Shown in pieces: positions 8,930 to 16,629 of a DNA stretch of 64,000 nucleotides. The notes under the pieces were generated by a model that was given only the letters and a program-made list of their open reading frames with translations, did no database searches and was not told where the DNA came from. Each line of letters opens with the position of its first letter. Position 1 is the first letter of the stretch. Source of the stretch: Massilia putida (GTDB taxonomy: Bacteria; Pseudomonadota; Gammaproteobacteria; Burkholderiales; Burkholderiaceae_D); assembly GCF_001941825.1 (NCBI RefSeq), contig NZ_CP019038.1, forward strand, positions 5,518,001-5,582,000, given 5' to 3'. The position numbers and the translations under genes are program-made.

Positions 8930-11257
8930 GTGAGTAATGACATCGATAACAATGGCGCCATCGCGGCCGAACCTTGGCGCATCCGCGAGACGGCGTGCGA
9001 CCCGGCGCGCGCGTTCCTGCACGAGACCCTGTTCACCCTGGGGAACGGCTGGATCGGCATGCGCGGCACACCGGACGAAGGCACGCTCAAGCATGCCGGG
9101 CAGACGCTCGAAGGCACTTACCTGAACGGCTTCCACGACACGGAGGCGATCCGCTATCCGGAGAACGCGTATGGCCTGGCACGCGTGAACGAGTTCATGC
9201 TGAACGTGCCGAACGCCAAGCGCGTGGCAGCCGTCGTCGATGGCGAACGCTTTTCTCTCGATAGCGGGCGCGTGCTGGCGTGGGAACGCACGCTGGATCT
9301 GAAAACCGGCCTGCTCGTGCGCACGGTCGAGTGGGAGACGACGACGGGCAAGCGCCTGCGCATCGCCAGCCGCCGCCTGGTCGCCCTCGCGCGCAAGCAT
9401 GTGGCCGCGATCGAATACGCCGTCACGCCGCTGAATTTCTCGGGTGCCGTGCGCATCGATGCCGACATCGATGCGGACGTGACCAATCTGCAGGCCGGCG
9501 ACGATCCGCGCGTCGGGTCGGCGTTGACGGGCCCCTCGCTGATCGAGATTGCGCGCGAGGTCGGCGCGCAGGACGTGCTGCTGTTGCAGCGCACGCGCCA
9601 CAGCGGTTTTACGCTGGCCACCGCGACGTCGGTCGCCGTATCGGGCGCCGCCCGCGTCGAGCCGGCCGGACTGGGTCACGCCTTCGAGGCCGACCTGCAA
9701 CAGGGCAGCACGTTCACGCTGCACAAATACGTCGCCTACGCCAGCTCGCGCGACATGGCGGAGGATGCCGTCGGCCCGCACGCGCGCGCCGAACTGGCCC
9801 GTACCGAAGCCGCCGGCTTCGATGCGCTCGCGCTGGAACAGGCCGACTACCTGGCCCGCTTCTGGATCGATGCCGACGTCGCCATCGCCGGCGACGACGC
9901 CCTGCAGCAGGGCGTGCGCTTCAACCAGTTCCACCTGCTGCAGTCGGTCGGCCGCGACGGCAAGACGAATATCGCGGCCAAGGGCGTGACGGGAGAGGGC
10001 TATGAAGGGCACTATTTCTGGGACACGGAAATCTATGTGTTCCCGTTCTTCCTGTTCTCGCGTCCCGAGATCGCGCGCGCGCTGCTGCAGTACCGCTACA
10101 ACGGCCTGCCCAAGGCGCGCGAGCGGGCCCGCCAGATGGCGCACGACAAGGGCGCGCTGTACCCGTGGCGCACGATCGCGGGCGAGGAATGCTCGGCCTA
10201 TTTCCCGGCCGGTACCGCGCAATACCACATCAACGCGGACGTCGCGTACTCGATCCGCCTGTACCTGCTGGCCACCGGCGACTTCGACTTCATGGCGGAG
10301 CAGGGGGCCGAGATCGTGCTCGAGACGGCCCGCATCTGGACGGGCATCGGCGGCTACGACCGCAAGGGGCGCTTCTGCATCAACGAAGTGACGGGACCGG
10401 ACGAATACACGGCCCTCGTCAACAACAATTACTACACGAACGCGATGGCGCGCATGCACATGACGTTCGCGGCGGACGTCGCCGAGCGCCTGCGCGCGGA
10501 ACGCCCCGCCGACTACGCGCGCGTGGCGAACGCCATCGGGCTCGCGGACGGCGAGATCAAGGCCTGGCGCGACGCCAGCGCCGCGATGTTCCTGCCGTAC
10601 GACGCCGATCTCGGCATCCACGAGCAGGACGACAGCTTTCTCTCCAAGAAGCCGTGGGATTTCGACAACACGCCGAAAGAGAACTACCCGCTGCTGCTCA
10701 ACTACCACCCGCTCGTCATCTACCGCCACCAGGTGTGCAAGCAGGCGGACGTCGTGCTGGCGCTGCTGCTGTTGTCGAACCAGTTCTCGCTGGACGACAA
10801 GCGCCGCGACTTCGACTTTTATGAACGCGTGACGACGCACGATTCCTCGCTGTCCTCGTGCATCTTCAGCATCGTCGCGAGCGAAGTCGGTTACCGCGAC
10901 AAGGCCTACGACTACTTCATGGAGACGGCGCGCCTGGACCTCGACAACACGCACGCGAATACGCAGTACGGCGTGCACACGGCCGCGATGGCCGGCACGT
11001 GGCTCGGCGTCGCGTACGGCTTCGCGGGCATGCGCCTCGACGACGCCGGCCTGCGCTTCGCGCCCACGCTCCCCGATCGGTGGACGGGCTACCGCTTCAA
11101 GGTGCAGGCGCACGGCGCATTGCTGGACGTCGCCGTCGACGCCACGGGCACGGACTACCGCCTGCTGCGCGGCGAACGGCTGACGTTCGCGCATGCCGGC
11201 ACCACGATCACACTCGACGCGCAGCGCGCGCACATCCGCATGGAGAACCAGTCATGA
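8930..11257 (+). CDS. Glycoside hydrolase family 65 disaccharide phosphorylase
   Basis: A cytoplasmic GH65 enzyme of about 775 residues. These inverting phosphorylases split an alpha-glucosyl disaccharide with phosphate into beta-glucose 1-phosphate and a sugar. Family landmarks are LFTLGNGWIGMRG near the N terminus, the (alpha/alpha)6-barrel segment GHYFWDTEIYVFPFF, and the general acid in NEVTGPDEY (Glu486 counted from this start). GTG 8930 is preferred because GAGGAA lies seven bases before it; ATG 8891 in the same frame has no good ribosome site. The next gene is a beta-phosphoglucomutase, as expected if the product is beta-glucose 1-phosphate. Whether the substrate is maltose, trehalose, kojibiose or nigerose cannot be read here. 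Confidence 0.92.
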   Translation: MSNDIDNNGAIAAEPWRIRETACDPARAFLHETLFTLGNGWIGMRGTPDEGTLKHAGQTLEGTYLNGFHDTEAIRYPENAYGLARVNEFMLNVPNAKRVAAVVDGERFSLDSGRVLAWERTLDLKTGLLVRTVEWETTTGKRLRIASRRLVALARKHVAAIEYAVTPLNFSGAVRIDADIDADVTNLQAGDDPRVGSALTGPSLIEIAREVGAQDVLLLQRTRHSGFTLATATSVAVSGAARVEPAGLGHAFEADLQQGSTFTLHKYVAYASSRDMAEDAVGPHARAELARTEAAGFDALALEQADYLARFWIDADVAIAGDDALQQGVRFNQFHLLQSVGRDGKTNIAAKGVTGEGYEGHYFWDTEIYVFPFFLFSRPEIARALLQYRYNGLPKARERARQMAHDKGALYPWRTIAGEECSAYFPAGTAQYHINADVAYSIRLYLLATGDFDFMAEQGAEIVLETARIWTGIGGYDRKGRFCINEVTGPDEYTALVNNNYYTNAMARMHMTFAADVAERLRAERPADYARVANAIGLADGEIKAWRDASAAMFLPYDADLGIHEQDDSFLSKKPWDFDNTPKENYPLLLNYHPLVIYRHQVCKQADVVLALLLLSNQFSLDDKRRDFDFYERVTTHDSSLSSCIFSIVASEVGYRDKAYDYFMETARLDLDNTHANTQYGVHTAAMAGTWLGVAYGFAGMRLDDAGLRFAPTLPDRWTGYRFKVQAHGALLDVAVDATGTDYRLLRGERLTFAHAGTTITLDAQRAHIRMENQS

Positions 11258-11898
11258 GCACCCGCTTCAAAGCCGTCATCTTCGACCTCGACGGCGTCAT
11301 CACCGACACGGCGCACTACCACTACCTGGCGTGGAAGCGCCTCGCGGACAGCGTCGACGCGCCGTTCGACGAAGCGTTCAACGAGCAGCTGAAGGGCGTC
11401 GACCGCATGGGATCCCTGGGGCTGATCCTCGCGCGCGCGCCGCGCGCGTACACGCCTGAGGAAAAGCGTAAGCTGGCGGATGCGAAGAACGGCCATTATC
11501 AGGAACTGATCGCGACGATGACCCCGGGCGACCTGCTGCCGGGCGCCCTGCGCGCGCTGGAAGAGGTGCGCGCGGCGGGCTTGAAGATCGGCCTCGCGTC
11601 CGTCAGCCGCAACGCGTTCACGGTGCTGGACCGCCTGGGCATCCGCGACCGCTTCGACGACGTCGTCGATGCCGCCACCGTCGTCAACGGCAAGCCGGAC
11701 CCGGAGATCTTCCTGACGGCGGCCGCGCACCTCGGCGTGCCGCCCGCGGACTGCCTGGGCGTGGAAGATGCGGCGGCCGGCGTCGCGTCGATCAAGGATG
11801 CGGGCATGTTCGCGGTGGGCGTCGGCAATCCGGAGGTCTTGTACCGGGCCGACCGCGTGATACCGTCGATGGAAGCGTTCCGGCTCGAAGACTACTGA
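11254..11898 (+). CDS. pgmB: Beta-phosphoglucomutase
   Basis: A 214-residue HAD-superfamily enzyme that converts beta-glucose 1-phosphate to glucose 6-phosphate. The catalytic DLDGVITDTA motif (nucleophile and acid/base aspartates) begins at about residue 11. The cap helix carries the substrate-specificity segment LKGVDRMGSL. Motifs II and III follow in LASVSRNA and NGKPDPEIF, and GVEDAAAGV supplies the magnesium site. Its start overlaps the GH65 stop (ATGA at 11254-11257), so the two are translationally coupled and form one metabolic step pair. The presence of a beta-specific mutase is strong evidence that the GH65 partner is a phosphorylase, not a hydrolase. Confidence 0.95.
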   Translation: MSTRFKAVIFDLDGVITDTAHYHYLAWKRLADSVDAPFDEAFNEQLKGVDRMGSLGLILARAPRAYTPEEKRKLADAKNGHYQELIATMTPGDLLPGALRALEEVRAAGLKIGLASVSRNAFTVLDRLGIRDRFDDVVDAATVVNGKPDPEIFLTAAAHLGVPPADCLGVEDAAAGVASIKDAGMFAVGVGNPEVLYRADRVIPSMEAFRLEDY

Positions 11899-11945
11899 CG
11901 CGCGCGTCACGATAAAACGATCATAAAAACTGAGCGGAGACAAAC

Positions 11946-13208
11946 GTGAACCAACGACGCATCCTGCTGGCCCTGTTTCTCATCTACTTCATGTTCGCCA
12001 TCCTGCTCAACAGCGTGGGCACGGTGATCCTGCAGGTCATTCATAACTATGGCGTCGACAAGGGCGCGGCGAGCGTGCTGGAAGGGTTCAAGGACCTGCC
12101 GATCGCGATCGTGTCGTTCCTCGTCGCGTCGACGCTGCCGCGCTTCGGCTACAAGAAGGCGATGCTGCTGGCGCTCGCGATCGTCGCCGTCGCCACGCTG
12201 GCGATGCCGCTGATGCCGGCATTCGCCACGGCCAAGCTGCTGTTCCTGTGCGTGGGCGTCGCGTTCGCGCTGGCGAAAGTCTCGGTGTACTCGACCATCG
12301 GCCTCGTCGCGCGCGACCGCAAGCAGCATGCCGGCATCACGAATCTGCTGGAAGGTTTTTTCATGGTGGGGGTGCTGTCGGCGTACTGGATCTTCGGCTT
12401 CTTCATCGATTCCGACCACCCCGAGTCGACCAGTTGGCTGAACGTGTACTGGCTGCTCTCCGGCCTGTGCGCGGCCACGTTCCTGCTCGTGCTGTCGACC
12501 TCCTTCGACGAGCGCGGCGCGGCGGCGCCGCACAGCCGCGGACCGGCCGCCGATTTCGTCGAGATGCTGCGCCTGTTCGCCCGTCCCCTCGTGTGCGTGT
12601 TCGTGCTGACGGCTTTCCTGTACGTGCTCGTCGAGCAGGCCGTCGGCACGTGGCTCCCCACCTTCAACAACGAGATCCTGAAGCTGCCCGCCGCGATGAG
12701 CGTGCAGGTGACGAGCATCTACGCGGGCTGCCTGGCGGTGGGGCGCTTGTCGGCCGGTGTCATCATGCGCCGCCTGAACTGGTATCCGGTGCTGTCCGTG
12801 TGCATGCTGGCGATGGGCGCCACGGTGGTTCTTACGCTGCCGCTGACGCACGGCGTCAACCATGATCCGAACGTGACGTGGTCGACGGCGCCGGTGGCGG
12901 CGTTCCTGTTCCCGCTCATCGGCCTGTTCATGGCGCCGATCTACCCGGGCATCAATTCCGTGATGCTCAGTTCTCTCCCGCGCCACCAGCACGCGCCGAT
13001 GACGGGGCTGCTCGTGATCTTTTCCGCGCTGGGCGGCACGACCGGGTCGCTGATCACGGGGTATGTGTTCGGGCATGTCAACGGGCATTTCGCGTTCTAC
13101 CTGACGCTCGTGCCGATCGTGCTGATGCTGGGGAGCCTGTACGCGTTCAAGCGGCAGGTGGAAAAGAACGCGTCGGAGACCGTGACGCCGGCGCACGAGG
13201 CCGCGTAA
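11946..13208 (+). CDS. MFS sugar permease
   Basis: A 420-residue major facilitator with about 12 membrane segments. The first half contains FLIYFMFAILLNSVG and the motif-A-like loop around LPRFGYKKAMLL. The second half contains FLFPLIGLFMAPIYPGINSVML and LLVIFSALGGTTGSLITGYVFG. The IYPGINS and GG-TGS signatures resemble the FucP/FHS branch of proton-sugar symporters. As the last gene of the lacI-GH65-pgmB operon, it should move the GH65 disaccharide from periplasm to cytoplasm. Start ATG 11946 follows a GGAGACAAAC ribosome site. Substrate is inferred from context. Confidence 0.87.
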   Translation: MNQRRILLALFLIYFMFAILLNSVGTVILQVIHNYGVDKGAASVLEGFKDLPIAIVSFLVASTLPRFGYKKAMLLALAIVAVATLAMPLMPAFATAKLLFLCVGVAFALAKVSVYSTIGLVARDRKQHAGITNLLEGFFMVGVLSAYWIFGFFIDSDHPESTSWLNVYWLLSGLCAATFLLVLSTSFDERGAAAPHSRGPAADFVEMLRLFARPLVCVFVLTAFLYVLVEQAVGTWLPTFNNEILKLPAAMSVQVTSIYAGCLAVGRLSAGVIMRRLNWYPVLSVCMLAMGATVVLTLPLTHGVNHDPNVTWSTAPVAAFLFPLIGLFMAPIYPGINSVMLSSLPRHQHAPMTGLLVIFSALGGTTGSLITGYVFGHVNGHFAFYLTLVPIVLMLGSLYAFKRQVEKNASETVTPAHEAA

Positions 13209-13211
13209 CCG

Positions 13212-13336
13212 CCGTTCCCGCGAAAGCGGGAACCCGTACTGGGCAACAGGAATCGGTACGCAGGACACACGCCAGTGTTCTGGAACGACAGACTTCGGAA
13301 GCCCAGCATGGATCCCGGGCCGCGCGGGAACGACGG
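13212..13336. repeat. REP-like intergenic element with inverted ends
   Basis: About 125 bases between the MFS stop and the convergent LOV-GGDEF-EAL gene. It begins CCGTTCCCGCGAAAGCGGG, itself a short hairpin, and ends CGCGGGAACGACGG, the inverted counterpart. Related elements occur at 20722, 29289, 35945 and 41241. It may act as a bidirectional 3' stabiliser or terminator for the two convergent genes. Confidence 0.7.
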
Positions 13337-13345
13337 CGCCAATGA

Positions 13346-15466
13346 TTACGAATCCGGTTGATAGCACCCCGGATCCGCTTGTTGAGGCTCGGTGCGTTGC
13401 GCCAGCAGCAGCGCGCGGAAGTCGCTCGCGCGCATCGGCTTGCCGATCAGGTAGCCCTGCAACACATCGCACCCCGTCGAGCGGATCGCTTCCTTCTGCA
13501 GCTCCGTCTCGATGCCTTCGCAGATCACATCCAGCTTGAGCGACTTGGCGAACGCGATCACGCCGTTGACGATGTCGAGGCAGCGGCGGTCCTGTTCGAT
13601 TTCGCGCACGAACGAGCGGTCGATCTTGATCGCGGTGATCGGCAGCTGGCGCAGGTACGACAGGTTGGAATAGCCGGTGCCGAAGTCGTCGAGGGCGATG
13701 CGAAAGCCCACGCTCTGCAATGAACTCAGCACCAGCGCGGCCTTGTCGATGTCCTGCATCAGCATGCTTTCCGTCACCTCCAGCTTGATGCACTCGGCGT
13801 CCAGGCCGTAGCGCGCCACGATGTTCTTCAGCAGCGGGGGCAGGTTCTCGTCCATCAGCTGGCGCGGCGAAACGTTCACCGCCATCCGCAGGCGGTAGCC
13901 CAGCAACTCCCATTCCCGCGCCTGGCGGCAGGCCTCCTCGCACACCCACGCGCCGACGGCCGTGATGGCGGGCGAGCCTTCCAGCATCGGCAGGAAAAGG
14001 TCGGGGCCCAGCAGGCCGAGACGCGGATGTTCCCAGCGCAGCAGCGCTTCCGCGCCGACGACGGCACCGTTGACGGCGCTGACCTGCGGCTGGTAGAACA
14101 GCACGAACTGGCGCCGGTCGAGGGCCGAGAACACTTCCTGACGCAGTTCCAGGCGCTGCTTGAGCAGATGGCGCGCGTGCGTCGAGAACACGGCGAACGT
14201 GTGGCGGCCGTTGTCCTTGGCCTCGTACATGGCGGCGTCCGCGTTGTTGAGCAGTTCGTCGGCCGTGTATTCGCGGCCGCTGCCGATCGCGATGCCGATG
14301 CTGGCGCCGACCGCCACATGCTGGCCGTCGACCGGAATCGGTGTCGCCAGCTCTTGCAGGACGGCGCTTGCTATGGCCTTCGCGCCCTCCGTATCCATCT
14401 CTTCGAGCACGAACACGAATTCGTCGCCGCTGATGCGCGCCACCGTGACGCCGGCGCGTGCGAGCGCGCCGAGGCGGCGTCCGATTTCCTGCAGCACCGT
14501 GTCGCCGGCGCGGTGGCCGTGGGCGTCGTTGACTTCCTTGAAGTGGTCGAGGTCGACGAACAGCACGCCCACGGGATGCTCTTCCTCGACCGAGCGCGCG
14601 AGCGCGTCGTCGAGCGTGCGCAGGCAGGAAAAGCGGTTGTGCAGGCCCGTCAGGCTGTCGTGCGTGGCCAGATGCATGAGCCGCTGCTCGCCTTCCTTGC
14701 GTTCGGTAACGTCGGCATAGAACACGGTCAGCCCTTCGCGCGACGGATAGGCACGCACTTCGATCCACATGCCCAGCGGTTCGTAATAGCTCTCGCAAGT
14801 GGCGAATTCGTGCTCGTCCATCGCTCGCTTATACGTCTGGTAGAACGGCCCGCCCACCGCTTCGGGAAATTCCTTCCACAGGTGCTTGCCGATCAGGTCT
14901 TCCGGACGGCGCCCGATCGCGTCCGCGCCGCGCGCATTGATGTAGGTGATGCGCCAGTCGCGGTCGACCGAGAAGCAGCCGTCGGACACGCTTTCCAGGA
15001 CGGTGCTCAGGCGCTCGCGCGCCTGCACGACCGCGTGCTGCGCTTCGACCACTTCCGTCACGTCCTGCAGGAAGGCGACGAAGTGCGTGGGCGCGGCGCC
15101 GTCTTCGCGCACGGGGAACAGGTGCATGCGGCTCCAGAACAGGCTGCCGTCCTTGCGGTAGTTGCGCAGCAGTGCCGTGCTGATCTCGGCATGCTCCACG
15201 GCGTGGCGGATGAGAGCGATCCCCGGCTGGTCGCGGTCGTCGCGCTGCAGGAAACGGCAGTTGCGGCCGACGACTTCGTACAGCGCGTAGCCCGTCATGC
15301 GTTCGAACGCGGGGTTGACGTAGGCGACGGGATTGTCCGGCAGGCTCGCGTCGGAAATGATGATGCCCGTGTTGCTCGCCTCGATCAGCCGCTTGAAGAA
15401 TGGGACGGGCAGCTGCTCGATTTTGTCGAGGATTGAGCGTACCTCTTCAGGAGAGCAATTCTGCAT
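13346..15466 (-). CDS. LOV-PAS-GGDEF-EAL blue-light-type c-di-GMP protein
   Basis: A 706-residue cytoplasmic signalling protein. Residues about 20-140 form a LOV domain: GRNCRFLQ holds the flavin-adduct cysteine Cys70, followed by NYRKDGSLFW and FLQDVTE. A second PAS domain (about 150-270), a GGDEF domain (about 275-440) and an EAL domain (about 450-690) follow. The GGDEF loop reads ISGDEF, a variant that may be weak or inactive. The EAL domain keeps its catalytic set: EALLRW, NVSPRQL, EVTES, DDFGTG, IKIDRSF, EGIET and QGYLIGKP. Net phosphodiesterase output controlled by blue light is the likely role (inference). One flavin-binding asparagine of the family (FWN) is Ser112 here. Confidence 0.93.
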   Translation of the reverse strand: MQNCSPEEVRSILDKIEQLPVPFFKRLIEASNTGIIISDASLPDNPVAYVNPAFERMTGYALYEVVGRNCRFLQRDDRDQPGIALIRHAVEHAEISTALLRNYRKDGSLFWSRMHLFPVREDGAAPTHFVAFLQDVTEVVEAQHAVVQARERLSTVLESVSDGCFSVDRDWRITYINARGADAIGRRPEDLIGKHLWKEFPEAVGGPFYQTYKRAMDEHEFATCESYYEPLGMWIEVRAYPSREGLTVFYADVTERKEGEQRLMHLATHDSLTGLHNRFSCLRTLDDALARSVEEEHPVGVLFVDLDHFKEVNDAHGHRAGDTVLQEIGRRLGALARAGVTVARISGDEFVFVLEEMDTEGAKAIASAVLQELATPIPVDGQHVAVGASIGIAIGSGREYTADELLNNADAAMYEAKDNGRHTFAVFSTHARHLLKQRLELRQEVFSALDRRQFVLFYQPQVSAVNGAVVGAEALLRWEHPRLGLLGPDLFLPMLEGSPAITAVGAWVCEEACRQAREWELLGYRLRMAVNVSPRQLMDENLPPLLKNIVARYGLDAECIKLEVTESMLMQDIDKAALVLSSLQSVGFRIALDDFGTGYSNLSYLRQLPITAIKIDRSFVREIEQDRRCLDIVNGVIAFAKSLKLDVICEGIETELQKEAIRSTGCDVLQGYLIGKPMRASDFRALLLAQRTEPQQADPGCYQPDS

Positions 15467-15600
15467 GATCGTCTACCTTCGCGCTTGACGAGTGCAGTGT
15501 AACGCCGGGCGCGTTCCGTATGCAGCACGAAAGACAGCTGTGTACGCATGTTGTTTCCCCCCGGCTGGAAGCGGACGCTGCCGCGCGCCGAACCCGCGTG

Positions 15601-16410
15601 TTACGCCACGCCCAGCGCCGCCATGCGGGCGCGCAGCGCGACCCGGTCCGCGTCGATCTGCGCGCCGTTCGTGCGGCTCGACAAGGCGGCCCTGTCCTTG
15701 CGGCCGAGGAAGTAGGCGATGCGTTCGGCGTTGGCGCCGGACGGGTGCGGAATGCCGTGCAGGATCCGGTCCGCCGGCAGCACGCCGCGCCGCGCCAGCC
15801 AGTCGAGCGCGCGGCCGACCTTCGGACCCAGCGGCACGTAGACGGCGCCGGGCAGCGCGAGCGCCTCGCGCGCGAAATAGTCGAGCAGCTGGGCCTGCAG
15901 CAGCGGTGTCGTCAGCATGTTCGGCGACGCGCCGTTGTAGTTCTTGTGGTCGACGAAGACCGGGTGGCGCAGCACCGCCGTCACGTGCATCAGGTGCGCG
16001 TGCTCGCCGAACAGCGTGGCGCAGCTGGCGATGCCGAGCCAGCGCTGCAGGCCCACGTGATCGAGCAGGGCGACGAGGTTCGGGCGGATGGCGCCGGAAA
16101 ACGCGCCGGTGTACTTGGCGGCGCGCAGCACCGCTTCGTCCGTTACCGCCTCCGGCGCCTGATGCGCCATCTGGCGCCGCGCCTCGCGCACCGCGTTCTT
16201 CCATTGCACGAAACCGGGCGCGATCCCGACGAGCACCAGGCGCGCCGCGCGGTTCACGTAATCGAACGGGATGTAGTGCGCGCTGATGCCGCCCGCGCGC
16301 GCCAGCAGGAAGCCGTCGGGGATCTGCGCCGGCGTCGCGACGGCGTCCGGATCGGTGTTCAGGATCAGGTCGCGGAACGCGGAAAACGTGGCGGGAGCGG
16401 TGGTCGACAT
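15601..16410 (-). CDS. Uracil-DNA-glycosylase-fold protein
   Basis: A 269-residue protein of the uracil-DNA glycosylase superfamily. Recognisable points are LVLVGIAPGF, the position of the water-activating loop, and GIPHPSGANAERIAYFLG near the C terminus, which matches the HPS DNA-intercalation motif. The first loop lacks the classical GQDPYH, so it is not family 1 Ung. It may be one of the divergent UDG-like proteins whose activity is not established. ATG 16410 gives MSTTAPATF; longer in-frame starts reach into the receptor promoter and were not used. It is transcribed away from the arabinan locus and shows no link to it. Confidence 0.72.
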   Translation of the reverse strand: MSTTAPATFSAFRDLILNTDPDAVATPAQIPDGFLLARAGGISAHYIPFDYVNRAARLVLVGIAPGFVQWKNAVREARRQMAHQAPEAVTDEAVLRAAKYTGAFSGAIRPNLVALLDHVGLQRWLGIASCATLFGEHAHLMHVTAVLRHPVFVDHKNYNGASPNMLTTPLLQAQLLDYFAREALALPGAVYVPLGPKVGRALDWLARRGVLPADRILHGIPHPSGANAERIAYFLGRKDRAALSSRTNGAQIDADRVALRARMAALGVA

Positions 16411-16484
16411 GGTTTCAGGAAAATGGTGGATTCCCGCATTGTGCCATGTGAAATCGTTGTCAGCCTTCGTCGGCGTGTTCAATT

Positions 16485-16551
16485 GATATGAAAAACGGTA
16501 TCGAAGTTGCGGAAAAATTGATTGGATCGTTCTCAATCGAGCGCCTACCAT
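16485..16551 (+). promoter_or_regulatory. Arabinose-regulon promoter module, copy 1 (TonB receptor)
   Basis: An 18-bp dyad GATATGAAAAACGGTATC (16485-16502) is followed after 12 bases by AAATTGATTGGA (16515-16526). TTGGAT at 16522-16527 serves as -35, with TACCAT 18 bases later as a possible -10. The same layout recurs at 23818 and 36591. The dyad sits where a LysR-type activator normally binds, about 20 bases or more upstream of the -35. The receptor gene starts 103 bases after the module. Confidence 0.72.
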
Positions 16552-16629
16552 TACCGTCAAGCATTCCAGTTCTGAAAGCGTCTCAGCCTTTCAGAAACAT
16601 AACAATACTTACAGAGAAATAGGAGACGT

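Noticed and set aside
13346..15466. Reading the first domain of the GGDEF-EAL protein as an ordinary PAS domain
   Set aside because: The GRNCRFLQ motif with its cysteine, together with NYRKDG and the Gln near the end, is specific to LOV domains.
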